Shown: positions 19,632-31,010, counted from the stretch's first letter. The stretch is 64,000 bases of DNA from Rhizobium laguerreae (GCF_002008165.1 NZ_MRDM01000032.1:62001-126000), one strand, 5' to 3'. A program made the numbers and translations. Notes: a model not told the origin generated them from the letters alone.

Positions 19632-20600
19632 TCAGGCGTACCTCTTGTTCAGACTGGAAACGAACAGGATGGCTTTCTGCATCAGGATGAATGCAAACAG
19701 CAAAAGGCCAATCAGGATCTTGGTCCACCAGCTCGACAGCGTGCCGTCGAAGGTGATGTAGGTCTGAATGAGCCCCTGGATCAGGATACCGATCAAGGTT
19801 CCTGCCACGAATCCCGCTCCTCCGGTCAGCAGCGTCCCCCCAATGACGACCGCCGCGATGGCATCGAGTTCGACGCCGACTGCTGCAAGAGAATATCCGG
19901 CAGAGGTGTACAGCGAAAAAACGATCCCGGATAGACCCGCGAGAAAACCCGACAACGCATAGATCTGGATTGTCGTGCGGCCGACCGGCACGCCCATCAG
20001 CCGCGCCGTCTGCGTACCGCCGCCAAGCGCATAGACATTGGTGCCGAAGCGGGTGCGCTGGGCGATGAAGATGCCGACGGCAAAGACCAGAAGCATGATG
20101 CCGCCGATCAGCGTCAGCCGCCCGCCGCCGGGCAGACGATAATAGAGGCTCGTCAGCGTCGAATAATATTCGTGGTTGATCGGGATGCTGTCGATGGAGA
20201 GCACGAAGGCCATGCCGCGCGCCAGGAACATGCCGGCAAGGGTGACGATGAAGGCCGGCATTTCGAGATAGTGGATGATCGCGCCCATGATACCGCCAAA
20301 GGCTGTCGTGATGACGAGCACCAGCGCGAAGGCGAGCAGCGGATGGATCGAAGTGTTCTGCAGGATCACCGCGAGAAAGACGCCGGTAAAGGCGATGACC
20401 GAGCCGATCGACAGATCGATGCCGCCCGAAATGATGACGAAGGTCATGCCGACGGCGGCGATGCCGAGAAAGGCGTTGTCGGTCAATAAATTGCCGATGA
20501 CGCGCGTCGACAGAATGTTCGGATATTGCAGCGCGCAGCCGGCATAGGCGAGCACGAAGATGACGATGGTCGCAAGCAGCGGCAGGTATTTGGAGTTCAT
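19632..20600 (-). CDS. yjfF: Sugar (galactofuranose-type) ABC transporter permease, YjfF-like
   Basis: The 322-residue hydrophobic protein of the RbsC/AraH family contains the conserved block AVGMTFVIISGGIDLSIGSV near residue 50 and the C-terminal GGTLLTGGAGFVAGTLIGIL. It forms a membrane pore with the YtfT-like partner encoded just upstream. Its start overlaps the ytfT stop by four bases. In E. coli the YtfQRT-YjfF system imports furanose forms of galactose; the rhizobial ligand is inferred from homology only. Confidence 0.88.
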   Translation of the reverse strand: MNSKYLPLLATIVIFVLAYAGCALQYPNILSTRVIGNLLTDNAFLGIAAVGMTFVIISGGIDLSIGSVIAFTGVFLAVILQNTSIHPLLAFALVLVITTAFGGIMGAIIHYLEMPAFIVTLAGMFLARGMAFVLSIDSIPINHEYYSTLTSLYYRLPGGGRLTLIGGIMLLVFAVGIFIAQRTRFGTNVYALGGGTQTARLMGVPVGRTTIQIYALSGFLAGLSGIVFSLYTSAGYSLAAVGVELDAIAAVVIGGTLLTGGAGFVAGTLIGILIQGLIQTYITFDGTLSSWWTKILIGLLLFAFILMQKAILFVSSLNKRYA

Positions 20601-21606
20601 TTCGGCTGCTCCCTACCGCCCTGCCGGCGGCTGGCGAAGATGGCGAGCGATTGTACCGCCGGCGACTGGATGACGAGGATCACGATAATGATGACGGCCT
20701 TGATGATCAGGTTGAGTTCAGGCGGGAAGCCGGCGGACAGGATGCCGGTATTCACCGCCTGGATGATCATTGCGCCGATCAGCGATCCGAGAATGCTGAA
20801 GCGGCCGCCGAGCAGCGAATTGCCGCCGACGACAACGGCGAGGATCGCGTCGAGTTCCAGCCACAGGCCGGCATTGTTGGCATCGGCGCCCTTGATGTCG
20901 GCTGCGACGATGATGCCCGCAATCGAGGCGCAGATCCCGCTCAGCATGTAGACCGCCATCAACAGCACCGGCGTTTGAATGCCGGAGAGCGTGCTGGCAC
21001 GGCGATTGATGCCGACGGCCTCGATCAGCATGCCGAGCGCCGTGCGGCGGACGAGCAGGATGACGAGCAGGCCGACGAGGAACCAGATGACGACAGGCAT
21101 CGGCAGGAGAGCCAGCGAACCGCTGCCAAAGAAGGTCAGCCCGTCATCGTTGAAGGTCAGGATGGCGCCTTCGGTGATCAACTGGGCGATGCCGCGGCCG
21201 GCGACCATCAGCACCAGCGTGGCGATGATCGGCTGGATATTGAGGACCGCCACCAGGAACCCGTTCCAGACGCCGCAGGCAAGCCCGATCGCTAGCGTCA
21301 AGATAATAGTATAAGCAACTGAATTTCCTGACACAATCGACGAAGCGGCGACGGCGCCGCAGATGGCGATGACCGCACCGACGGACAAGTCGATGCCCTT
21401 GGTGGCGATGACCAGCGTCATGCCGATCGCCAGCAGCGCCACCGGCGCGCCGCGGTTCAGCACGTCGATCAGGCTGCCATAGAGGCGGTCATTCTGAACC
21501 ACGACATTAAAAAACTGCGGCGACGTGATGAAATTCAACAGAAGAATGACAACCAGCGCAATCAATTGCGGCGCCAGGCGATATGCCAGCGCTTTCAGCG
21601 AGGACC

Positions 21607-21610
<4 letters not shown>
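20597..21610 (-). CDS. ytfT: Sugar (galactofuranose-type) ABC transporter permease, YtfT-like
   Basis: The 337-residue integral membrane protein of the RbsC family has LLAIGMTLVIATKGIDLSVG near residue 60 and VVVGGNSLLGGRFSILGSLIGAMI near the C-terminus. Four-base overlaps with the genes on both sides show tight coupling in the order ATPase, YtfT, YjfF. It is the first of two non-identical permease subunits, as in the E. coli YtfT/YjfF pair. Confidence 0.88.
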
Positions 21611-23130
<1,520 letters not shown>

Positions 23131-23240
23131 ACGGGTTTGTTTTCCTGATATTGACGGCAAAAGCCGCGCCGCGGCCGGACATGACGTCCCAAGGCGGCAA
23201 AGGCAGTTCCGCACCGGTCCATGACGGGCCGGTGCGGTTC

Positions 23241-23344
23241 TACAGTGCCGCCTCGTCTTTTCAGATGCGTAGAGGACGCTGTAGCGCTTTGAATTGCTGC
23301 ATGATTTTACCCTGAAATCGATTCCGGTTTCAGCAATGATGCAG
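23241..23344 (+). repeat. Dispersed intergenic repeat, family A, copy 3
   Basis: Same order of blocks as copy 1: CTCGTCTTTTCAGATGCGTAG, AGGACGCTGTAGCGCTTTGA, ATTGCTGCATGATTTT, the GAAATCGATTCCGGTTTC hairpin and a final ATGCAG. It lies between the binding-protein gene and the ATPase gene of one transport operon, so it may act on the transcript, for example by protecting the binding-protein mRNA or reducing read-through. Confidence 0.85.
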
Positions 23345-23359
23345 CGGTGTCACATCAGA

Positions 23360-24322
23360 TCAGTAGCCCTGACCCTTCTTCTCTTCGTAGACCTTCATCG
23401 GCTCGTCTGCAGGCGTGTAGAGCTTCGACTCGGTCTGGATCCACTTCGCCGGAGCCTTCTTGTCCTTCAGATAGGCTTCGAGCGCATCGAAGGCCGGACC
23501 TGCCATATTCGGCGTCAGCTCGACCGTGGCATTGGCCTCGCCTTCGGACATCGCCTTGAAAATGTCAGGAACGGCGTCGATGGAGACGACCAGAATATCC
23601 TTGCCGGGCTTCAGGCCGGCTTCCTTGATTGCCTGGATAGCGCCGACGGCCATGTCGTCGTTATGGGCGTAGAGAGCGCAGATATCCTTGCCGCCATTCT
23701 CGGCCTTCAGGAAGCTTTCCATGACTTCCTTGCCCTTGGTGCGGGTGAAGTCACCGGTCTGGCTGCGAACGATCTTGAGGTTGTCGTGGCCGGCAAGAGC
23801 CTCTTCGAAGCCCTTCTTGCGGGCGATGGCCGGCGACGAACCGGTGGTGCCCTGAAGCTCGACGACATTGCACTTCTTGTCGCCGACGGTCTTGACCAGG
23901 AAGTCGCCTGCGACCTTGCCTTCATGGACCAGGTCCGACGTAACAGCCGTCAGATAGAGATCATCAGGAGCCTTGATGGTACGGTCGAGAAGAATGACCG
24001 GGATTTCGGCTTCCTTGGCTTCCTTGAGAACGTCCTCCCAGCCGGTTTCGACGACCGGAGCAATGAGAATGGCATCGACGCCCTGAGCAATGAAGGAGCG
24101 CAGAGCCTTGATCTGGTTTTCCTGCTTCTGCTGCGCATCGGCAAATTTCAGATCGATGCCGCGCTTCTTGGCCTGTTCCTTGGTCACGGTCGTTTCAGCC
24201 GCACGCCAGCCCGATTCCGAGCCGATCTGCGAGAAGCCGACAGTGAGGCCGGCGGCCGAAGCCGAACCGAACATGCAGGCAGCCAGAATCGTGGCACTCA
24301 AAAGTGCAGTCTTCAATTTCAT
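23360..24322 (-). CDS. ytfQ: Sugar ABC transporter substrate-binding protein, YtfQ-like
   Basis: The 320-residue periplasmic protein has a signal peptide (MKLKTALLSATILAACMFG to SASA). The family 2 binding fold follows: VGFSQIGSESGWRAAETT, AQGVDAILIAPVVETGW, and YAHNDDMAVGAIQAIKEAG near residue 217. The start at 24322 has GGAGGAAA just upstream. It is the promoter-proximal gene of the cluster followed by ATPase, two permeases and a GntR regulator. Ligand assignment (a furanose sugar) rests on similarity to E. coli YtfQ. Confidence 0.9.
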   Translation of the reverse strand: MKLKTALLSATILAACMFGSASAAGLTVGFSQIGSESGWRAAETTVTKEQAKKRGIDLKFADAQQKQENQIKALRSFIAQGVDAILIAPVVETGWEDVLKEAKEAEIPVILLDRTIKAPDDLYLTAVTSDLVHEGKVAGDFLVKTVGDKKCNVVELQGTTGSSPAIARKKGFEEALAGHDNLKIVRSQTGDFTRTKGKEVMESFLKAENGGKDICALYAHNDDMAVGAIQAIKEAGLKPGKDILVVSIDAVPDIFKAMSEGEANATVELTPNMAGPAFDALEAYLKDKKAPAKWIQTESKLYTPADEPMKVYEEKKGQGY

Positions 24323-24409
24323 GATTTCCTCCCAATGCCGCATCTCGCGGCGCAGGGTCAAAAAATCATATAGTATTACTTTTGTAAATCGGAATCTTGG
24401 GATGCATTG

Positions 24410-24453
24410 CAGCAAAAAAAGAGCGCCCAGAAGGGCGCTCTTCGCAACTGCGA
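24410..24453 (-). terminator. Rho-independent terminator of the BMP transporter binding-protein gene
   Basis: Stem GAGCGCCC / GGGCGCTC with loop AGAA; on the minus strand it runs into seven T residues. It lies just beyond the stop at 24467 and separates the nucleoside-type operon from the furanose-type operon. Confidence 0.9.
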
Positions 24454-24466
24454 GATAGCTGCGCGA

Positions 24467-25543
24467 CTATTTACCCGGCAGCTTGTCGTCGACACCTTCG
24501 ACATAGAAGTTCATGCCGAGCAGCGTTCCGTCATCGGCCTTCTCGCCGGCCTTCAGCCAGGGCGTGCCGTCCTGCTTGTTGATCGGGCCGGTGAAGGGAT
24601 GCAGTTCGCCTGACTTGATCTTGGCTTCGGTCTCCTCGGCGAGTTTCTTCACGTCGTCGGGCATGTTGGTGTAGGGCGCCATCGTCAGGATACCGTCCTT
24701 GAGGCCATCCCAGCTCTGCTCTGACTTCCAGGTGCCGTCGAGAAGCGCCTTGACGCGCTTGACGTAATAATTGCCCCAAGTGTCGATGATCGCGGTCAGC
24801 TGGACGTTCGGGCCAGCCTTGATCATGTCGGAAGCCTGGCCGAACGCCTTGACGCCGCGCTGCTCGGCGACCTGCATTGGAGCGGTCGTGTCGGTGTGCT
24901 GGGTGAGGATATCGATGCCCTGGTCGATCAGCGCCTTGGCGGCATCGGCTTCCTTGCCCGGGTCGAACCAGGTGTTGACCCAGATAACCTTCATCTTGAA
25001 GTTTGGATTGACCGACTTGGCGCCAGTTTCGAAGGCATTGATGCCCATCACCACCTCAGGAATCGGGAAGGAGGCGATATAGCCGGCCGTGCCGGTTTTC
25101 GAGAGCTTGCCGGCGATAATGCCACTGATGTAGCGGCCTTCATAGAAGCGGGAATTGTAGGTCGCGACATTGTCGGCGGCCTTGAAGCCTGTCGCATGCT
25201 CGAACTTCACTTTCGGGAACTTCTTGGCAACGGCAATAGTCGGGTCCATGAAACCGAAGGACGTGGTGAAAATCAGCGAGCAACCGGAGCGGGCCATGCG
25301 CTCGATGGCGCGTTCGGCATCCGGGCCTTCCGGAACGCTTTCGAGGTAGGGCGTCTCGATATTGTCGCCGAATTCTTTCTCGAGCTGGAGGCGACCGTTC
25401 TCATGGGCCTGCGTCCAGCCGCCGTCAGTGCGCGTGCCGACATAAACGAAGCAGACCTTGGTCTTGTCAGCCGCCTCGGCAGCCGAACCGATGCTCAGGA
25501 CGAGGGCAGCTGTCGCTGCGAGAGCAAGTGCAAGTTTTTTCAT
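24467..25543 (-). CDS. BMP family ABC transporter substrate-binding protein (nucleoside type)
   Basis: The 358-residue protein has a signal peptide (MKKLALALAATAALVLSIGS) and the BMP/PnrA-like domain: VCFVYVGTRTDGGWTQAHE, GCSLIFTTSFGFMDPTIAVA, EGRYISGIIAGKLSKTGT, and VAEQRGVKAFGQASDM. Family members bind purine nucleosides or related bases. The start at 25543 has AGGGAT about 7 bases ahead. It lies last in the cluster on the minus strand, after ATPase and two permeases, which is unusual relative to the binding-protein-first order of the neighbouring operon. Confidence 0.92.
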   Translation of the reverse strand: MKKLALALAATAALVLSIGSAAEAADKTKVCFVYVGTRTDGGWTQAHENGRLQLEKEFGDNIETPYLESVPEGPDAERAIERMARSGCSLIFTTSFGFMDPTIAVAKKFPKVKFEHATGFKAADNVATYNSRFYEGRYISGIIAGKLSKTGTAGYIASFPIPEVVMGINAFETGAKSVNPNFKMKVIWVNTWFDPGKEADAAKALIDQGIDILTQHTDTTAPMQVAEQRGVKAFGQASDMIKAGPNVQLTAIIDTWGNYYVKRVKALLDGTWKSEQSWDGLKDGILTMAPYTNMPDDVKKLAEETEAKIKSGELHPFTGPINKQDGTPWLKAGEKADDGTLLGMNFYVEGVDDKLPGK

Positions 25544-25593
25544 ATTGATCCCTGTTGGTTGGAAGTTTCGAAAACCGTCTTGTTTGTTGTCGT

Positions 25594-26514
25594 TCACCGG
25601 TCCGGCACGAAGGCTTTGCCGAGCGAGGCCGGCGTATTGATCAACGTCGTGCGCCGATTATGCGAGATGATGATGAGGACCACAACTGTCGCCGCATAGG
25701 GCAGCATCGAGAGGAACTGCGAGGGAATGCCGATGCCGAAGGCCTGGGCGTGCAGTTGCAGGATCGTTACCGCCCCAAAGAGATAACCGCCGGCCAGCAG
25801 GCGCCAAGGCCGCCAGGAGGCGAAGACGACGAGCGCCAGCGCGATCCAGCCGCGCCCGCTTGACATGTTCTCAGTCCATTGCGGCGTATAGATCAACGAC
25901 AGCTGCGCGCCGGCAAGGCCGGCGCAGGCGCCGCCGAACATCACGGCGAGGTAGCGCATGCGGATGACATCGATGCCGAGCGCATGCGCCGAGGCGTGAT
26001 TATCGCCGATGGCGCGGATCTTCAGGCCGGTGCGACTCTTGAAGAGGAACCAGTTGACGGCGATAACGAGCAGGATCGACAGGTAGAAGATCAGATCCTG
26101 CTTGAAGAGGACCGTTCCGACATAGGGAATGGCCGAAAGCACCGGAATTTCGATCGGCAGCAAACGGACGCCGGGCGCTCCGACGAAGGCCTCGCCGAGC
26201 ATGCCGGAGGCGCCGAGGCCAAGGATCGTCATCGCAAGGCCTGTCGCCACCTGATTGGCGACGAGCGTCAACGTCAGGAAGGCGAAGAGCAGCGAAAACA
26301 GCGCGCCGCTGACAATGCCGCCGACAATGCCGATATAGGCCGAGCCGGTGAGCTGTGCCGTGGCAAAGGCACCGACCGCGCCCATGATCATCATGCCCTC
26401 GACACCGAGATTGAGAACGCCGGAGCGCTCGGTCACGAGTTCGCCGAGCGCGGCGATGACGAGCGGCGTGGAGGCGGTGATGACGGTCAGCAGAATCGCT
26501 TCGAAGATGCTCAT
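25594..26514 (-). CDS. ABC transporter permease (BMP/nucleoside type), subunit 2
   Basis: The 306-residue membrane protein of the BPD_transp_2 family starts MSIFEAILLTVITASTPLV. Conserved blocks include ERSGVLNLGVEGMMIMGAV near residue 38 and NHASAHALGIDVIRMRYLAV in the cytoplasmic loop. Its ATG overlaps the stop of the upstream permease by four bases. It pairs with that permease to form the channel for the BMP-dependent importer. Confidence 0.9.
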   Translation of the reverse strand: MSIFEAILLTVITASTPLVIAALGELVTERSGVLNLGVEGMMIMGAVGAFATAQLTGSAYIGIVGGIVSGALFSLLFAFLTLTLVANQVATGLAMTILGLGASGMLGEAFVGAPGVRLLPIEIPVLSAIPYVGTVLFKQDLIFYLSILLVIAVNWFLFKSRTGLKIRAIGDNHASAHALGIDVIRMRYLAVMFGGACAGLAGAQLSLIYTPQWTENMSSGRGWIALALVVFASWRPWRLLAGGYLFGAVTILQLHAQAFGIGIPSQFLSMLPYAATVVVLIIISHNRRTTLINTPASLGKAFVPDR

Positions 26515-27596
26515 GCCGCCCTGCCCCCGACCCGCGACCAGACCAGGCGGATTTTGTAATAGATCAGCGTATCGCACGACAGCACGAAGAAGAGCAGCAG
26601 CCCCTGGAAGACGCGAGTGACCTTATCGGAAACGCCGAGCGAAAGCTGTGCTGCCTCGCCGCCGAGATAGGTCAGCGCCAGCACCAGGCCCGATGCAATG
26701 ATGCCGAGCGGATTGAGGCGGCCGAGGAAGGCGACGATGATGGCGGTAAAGCCATAGCCCGGCGAGATCGCCGGCTGCAGGTGACCGATCGAGCCGGAGA
26801 CCTCGGCTATTCCGGCAAGGCCGGCAAGAGCGCCCGAGAAGAGAAAGCTGAACCAGATCATCTTTTTCGACGAGAAGCCGGCAAAGCGCCCTGCCCGTTC
26901 GGATTGGCCGAGCACGACGATCTGGAAGCCTTTCAGCGTGTAGCGCAGCATGAACCAGGCAGCGACCGCCGCAATGATGGCGAAGATGAAGGCCCAATGG
27001 GCGCGGCCCGATTCTTCCCAGATCGCCGGCAGCACCGCTTCCGTCGCGAAATCACGCGAAACCGGAAAGTTGAAGCCTTTCGGATCGCGCCAGGCGCCGC
27101 GAATCAGCCAGTCGAGGAAGAGCTGGGCGATATAGACCAGCATCAGCGATGTCAGGATCTCATTGGTGTTGAAATGCGCCTTCAGCAGCGCCGGAACGGC
27201 GGCGAAGAGCGCACCGCCGAGCGCACCCAATATCAGCATCAGCGGCAGCACCAGCGGCGAATGCCAGTCGTAGAAGACGATCGGCAGATAGGAGCCGGTG
27301 ATGGCGCCGATGGTGAACTGGCCTTCGGCGCCGATATTCCAGTTATTCGAGCGATAACAGACGGTGAGGCCGACGGCAATCAGGATCAGGGGCGCGGCCT
27401 TGATCGCCAGCTCATGCAGCGACCAGACCTCGAGCAGCGGTTCGACGAAGAAGGCGTAGAGTGCGGCGACCGGGTCCTTGCCGAGCATGGCGAACATGAT
27501 GGCGCCGAACACCAGCGTCAGGACAAGGGCCAAGAGCGGCGAGACGAAAGCGAAGAGCTTCGAGACGTCGGGGCGTTTTTCGAGTTCAATGCGCAT
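26511..27596 (-). CDS. ABC transporter permease (BMP/nucleoside type), subunit 1
   Basis: The 361-residue membrane protein shows the family block APLILIAVGLTVCYRSNNWN followed by IGAEGQFTIGAITG near residue 90 and PGYGFTAIIVAFLGRLNPLGI near the C-terminus. It overlaps the ATPase gene upstream by 11 bases and the second permease by four, so the three are one operon. The N-terminus has a short basic segment before the first membrane span. Confidence 0.9.
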   Translation of the reverse strand: MRIELEKRPDVSKLFAFVSPLLALVLTLVFGAIMFAMLGKDPVAALYAFFVEPLLEVWSLHELAIKAAPLILIAVGLTVCYRSNNWNIGAEGQFTIGAITGSYLPIVFYDWHSPLVLPLMLILGALGGALFAAVPALLKAHFNTNEILTSLMLVYIAQLFLDWLIRGAWRDPKGFNFPVSRDFATEAVLPAIWEESGRAHWAFIFAIIAAVAAWFMLRYTLKGFQIVVLGQSERAGRFAGFSSKKMIWFSFLFSGALAGLAGIAEVSGSIGHLQPAISPGYGFTAIIVAFLGRLNPLGIIASGLVLALTYLGGEAAQLSLGVSDKVTRVFQGLLLFFVLSCDTLIYYKIRLVWSRVGGRAA

Positions 27597-29154
27597 GGGG
27601 CGCCTCCGGAGCAGAGCTGCTCTCGTGCAGGCCGCCCATCAGCAGGCCGATCTTTTCACGCGTCAGTTCGCCCGCCGGGAAAGGTCTGGAAAGGCGGCCT
27701 TCGGAGATGACGGCGATATCTGTCGCCACCTCGAAAATTTCGTCGAGATCCTGGCTGATAACGACGACAGCCGAACCGCTTCTTGCGAGATCGACGAGCG
27801 CCTGGCGGATGCGGCTTGCCGCCCCGGCATCGACGCCCCAGGTCGGCTGGTTGACGACGAGCACCGCCGGCTGGCGGTCGAGCTCGCGGCCGACGATGAA
27901 TTTCTGCAGGTTCCCGCCGGACAGGGAGCCGGCGGCGGGATCCTCGCCACTCTTGCGGACATCCATCGCTTCTGAAATGCGCCTGGCTGCGGATTTCACC
28001 GCAGCGTGGCGGATGATGCCGAAGAGGCCCAGAAACGCCTTGCGGTCGGACTGGCTGCGGGCAAGGACGAGATTGTCCGACAGTTTCATGGCGGAGACGG
28101 CGGCGTGGCCGTGGCGCTCCTCCGGCACGAAGCCGGCGCCGAGAAGACGGCGGGCGGTAATGCCCTGGTTGCCGACCGGTTTCTTGCGGATGACGATCGC
28201 CTCGGCTGAGGCGACCGGATATTCGCCAGACAGTGCGTCGAAGAGCTCGCTCTGCCCGTTGCCCGCGACACCGGCAATGGCGAGGATTTCGCCGGAGCGG
28301 ACCGCCATCGACACATCGCGCAGCGCCATGGCGAAAGGGGTGCGCGCGGCAACGGAAAGACTGGCGACGGCAAGCTGCACCTCGCCCCTGTCGCTGCGCT
28401 CCGGATGCGTCACGGTCGCCACTTCGCTGCCGACCATCATGCGAGCGAGGGAGGCAGGCGTTTCCCGCTTCGGATCGCAGGCGCCGGTCACGCGGCCATG
28501 ACGCAGGACGGTGGCGCGATCGCAGATGCGCTGCACCTCTTCCAGGCGGTGGCTGATATAGAGAACCGAACGGCCTTCGGCGCGCAACTTGAACAGCGTC
28601 TCGAACAGCTTGTCAGCCTCCTGCGGCGTCAGCACCGAGGTCGGCTCGTCGAGGATAATGAGCTTCGGGTTCTGCAGCAGCGCGCGGACGATCTCGATGC
28701 GCTGGCGCTCGCCGACCGAGAGATCGGCGACATGGGCATGCGGATCGAGCGGCAGGCCGTAGGCGATGGACAGCGCCCTCGCCTCCTCGGCGATCCTGTC
28801 GATCGGGATGGCGTCATCCAGCGACAGGGCGATGTTTTCGGCAACCGTCAGAGCCTCGAACAGCGAAAAATGCTGGAAGACCATGCCGATGCCGAGCTTG
28901 CGGGCTTCACCCGGCGACGTGATCGCGACCGGCTGACCCTGCCAGAGGATCTGCCCGCCCGTCGGCTCGAGAACGCCGAACAGCATCTTCACCAGGGTGG
29001 ATTTGCCTGCACCATTTTCGCCGAGAAGCGCATGAATTTCGCCCGGCGCAATATCGAGATCGATTTCATTGCAGGCGGCAAAGCCACCGAAGAACTTCGT
29101 CAGCTTCTGGACCGATAATAACGCGCCGGAATCCGGCACATTCAATGGCGACAC
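27586..29154 (-). CDS. ABC transporter ATP-binding protein (BMP/nucleoside type, double ATPase)
   Basis: The 522-residue protein has two ABC domains: Walker A GENGAGKSTLVKMLFG near residue 49 with signature LSVGERQRIEIVRALLQNP, and a second half with GVAGNGQSELFDALSG and LSGGNLQKFIVGRELDRQP. This arrangement is typical of nucleoside/sugar importers. The start is a GTG at 29154 with GAGGGGAAC upstream. It is the first gene of the four-gene importer. Confidence 0.92.
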   Translation of the reverse strand: MSPLNVPDSGALLSVQKLTKFFGGFAACNEIDLDIAPGEIHALLGENGAGKSTLVKMLFGVLEPTGGQILWQGQPVAITSPGEARKLGIGMVFQHFSLFEALTVAENIALSLDDAIPIDRIAEEARALSIAYGLPLDPHAHVADLSVGERQRIEIVRALLQNPKLIILDEPTSVLTPQEADKLFETLFKLRAEGRSVLYISHRLEEVQRICDRATVLRHGRVTGACDPKRETPASLARMMVGSEVATVTHPERSDRGEVQLAVASLSVAARTPFAMALRDVSMAVRSGEILAIAGVAGNGQSELFDALSGEYPVASAEAIVIRKKPVGNQGITARRLLGAGFVPEERHGHAAVSAMKLSDNLVLARSQSDRKAFLGLFGIIRHAAVKSAARRISEAMDVRKSGEDPAAGSLSGGNLQKFIVGRELDRQPAVLVVNQPTWGVDAGAASRIRQALVDLARSGSAVVVISQDLDEIFEVATDIAVISEGRLSRPFPAGELTREKIGLLMGGLHESSSAPEAPHAH

Positions 29155-29193
29155 GTTCCCCTCATTTCTTCTGCCAACCGGTCCGTTCGGATC

Positions 29194-30174
29194 TCATGGA
29201 ATCAGCAGCGTCGTTCCTGTTGTTTTTCTTGTTTCCAGATCCACGTGAGCCCGCCCAACCTCACGCAACGGATAGGTTTGATTGATATTGATACGCACTT
29301 TGTTGCTTTGCACAATATCAAATAGCGCTTTGGCGCTGTCGATCAGCTCCTGACGCGCGGCGATATAGGTGAAGAGCGTCGGCCGTGTCGCAAAGAGCGA
29401 ACCCCTCTGCGCCAACATTGCGAGGGTGAAATTTTCGATCGGACCGGAAGATTGGCCGAAGGAGGCAAAAAGACCGCGCGGCTTCAGACAATCGAGCGAT
29501 TGTGGAAAAGTATCCCGGCCGATCGAATCGTAGACGACATCCACGCCCTTGCCGCCGGTGATGTCGCGAACGCGATCGGCGAAGCTGTCGCTCTTGTAGT
29601 TGATCACATGATCGTAGCCATGGGCGAGCGCCAACTCGATCTTGTCTTCGGAGCCCGCCGTGCCGATGACGGTGGCGCCGAGCGCCTTAGCCCATTGGCC
29701 TGCGATCAGGCCGACGCCGCCGGCTGCGGCGTGAAACAGCAGGACGGTCTCAGGGCCGACCTTGAAGGTGCGGTTGAGGAGATATTCGGCGGTCATGCCC
29801 TTCAGCATCATCGCCGCCGCCGTTTCGAGTTCTATGCCGTCAGGCACATGCACCAGATGCCGCGTCTCAATATTGCGTTCGGTGCTATAGGCGCCGTCGG
29901 CGCTGGCGTAGGCGACACGGTCGCCGACCTTGAAATCCTCGACGCCGGGGCCGACCGATGTCACGGTGCCGGCGCCCTCCTTGCCGGTGACAAAGGGCAG
30001 ATGCGGCGCCTTGTAGGTGCCGTTGCGGAAATAGACATCGATGAAATTGAGCCCGACCGCCGCCTGTCTGATCTGCACTTCGCCTGTCGATGGCGGCGGA
30101 AGATCGATCTCAACATAGTCAAAAACCTCCGGCCCGCCCGTCCTCGAAAATGAAACCGCCTGCGTCTTGGTCAT
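29194..30174 (-). CDS. qor: NADPH:quinone oxidoreductase (zeta-crystallin type)
   Basis: The 326-residue zinc-independent MDR protein has an N-terminal GroES-like domain (QAAVGLNFIDVYFRNGTY) and a Rossmann domain with the NADPH loop AAAGGVGLIAGQWAKALGA near residue 149. YDSIGRDTFPQSLDCL follows in the usual position. It probably carries out NADPH-dependent reduction of quinones or activated alkenes. The ATG at 30174 has GGCAAG upstream, and the protein then begins MTKTQAVSFSRTGGPEV as in relatives. It may be cotranscribed with pcs, which ends eleven bases upstream. Confidence 0.92.
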   Translation of the reverse strand: MTKTQAVSFSRTGGPEVFDYVEIDLPPPSTGEVQIRQAAVGLNFIDVYFRNGTYKAPHLPFVTGKEGAGTVTSVGPGVEDFKVGDRVAYASADGAYSTERNIETRHLVHVPDGIELETAAAMMLKGMTAEYLLNRTFKVGPETVLLFHAAAGGVGLIAGQWAKALGATVIGTAGSEDKIELALAHGYDHVINYKSDSFADRVRDITGGKGVDVVYDSIGRDTFPQSLDCLKPRGLFASFGQSSGPIENFTLAMLAQRGSLFATRPTLFTYIAARQELIDSAKALFDIVQSNKVRININQTYPLREVGRAHVDLETRKTTGTTLLIP

Positions 30175-30184
30175 CTTGCCTGTC

Positions 30185-30913
30185 CTATGCTTCGCGCCCA
30201 AGGGCGGGGAAGAATTGCAGCACCGCGCCGATGACGTAAAGATAGGCGCCGGTTACGATGAAGAGAATGAGCGCCCATTCGGGTGTGTCGAAATGCATCA
30301 GCAGCGAAAAAATGCCGAGCGCCGACCACAGGAAAAAGACGCCGAGATTGAGCGGGCGCAACCTTTTGACCCGGACCGGGTGAAGGAAATTGATCGGCAG
30401 GAAGGTCAGCACCACCGAAACGATGACGACGGTGAGCGCCGTCGTGGCGCTGGCATCGATGACGAACAGCGTGAAAACGATCATGTTCCAGACCACGGGG
30501 AAGCCGGAGAAGAAATACTCGTCCGTCTTCATGCCCATATCGGCATAGTAGATGGCGCTGGAGACGACGATCATGCCGGCGGCGAGGAAGGACCAGGGCT
30601 CGCCGATCATGCCGCTCTGATAGAGCGCGAAGGCCGGCAGAAGCACATAGGTGACGTAGTCGATGATATTGTCGAGCGTATCGCCCGACCAGTTCGGCAG
30701 AACTTCCTTGACGCGCACCTTGCGGGCGATCGGCCCGTCTATGCCGTCGACCAGAAGGGCGAGGCCCAGCCACCAGAACATGTCGATGAAGCGGTGCTCG
30801 GCGGCGGCAACGACGCCGAGAAACGCAAGAAAGGAGCCGGATGCGGTCAGAATATGGACGGAAAAGGCGCGCATCTCCGCATAAGGAACTCGCTTGTAGT
30901 TGAAAATCTTCAT
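30185..30913 (-). CDS. pcs: Phosphatidylcholine synthase
   Basis: Pcs condenses CDP-diacylglycerol with choline to give phosphatidylcholine in the inner membrane, a pathway first described in Sinorhizobium and typical of plant- and animal-associated bacteria. The 242-residue polytopic protein has the CDP-alcohol phosphotransferase acidic motif: DGIDGPIARK (Asp56, Asp59) and GDTLDNIIDY (Asp81, Asp85). The spacing between the halves is longer than in the general motif, as in Pcs enzymes. The start at 30913 matches the known N-terminus (K-F/I-F-N-Y-K/R-R-V-P-Y); an upstream ATG at 30970 would add 19 residues. Choline must come from outside. Confidence 0.95.
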   Translation of the reverse strand: MKIFNYKRVPYAEMRAFSVHILTASGSFLAFLGVVAAAEHRFIDMFWWLGLALLVDGIDGPIARKVRVKEVLPNWSGDTLDNIIDYVTYVLLPAFALYQSGMIGEPWSFLAAGMIVVSSAIYYADMGMKTDEYFFSGFPVVWNMIVFTLFVIDASATTALTVVIVSVVLTFLPINFLHPVRVKRLRPLNLGVFFLWSALGIFSLLMHFDTPEWALILFIVTGAYLYVIGAVLQFFPALGREA

Positions 30914-31010
30914 ATTCCCCGACCGCCCTATCGCGCTCGCCCCGGCAAGCATCTTTTTTTTCGCCACCATCGCCGGACCCTGTTGCTGAATCGGGTTCGA
31001 CGCCGTAGGT

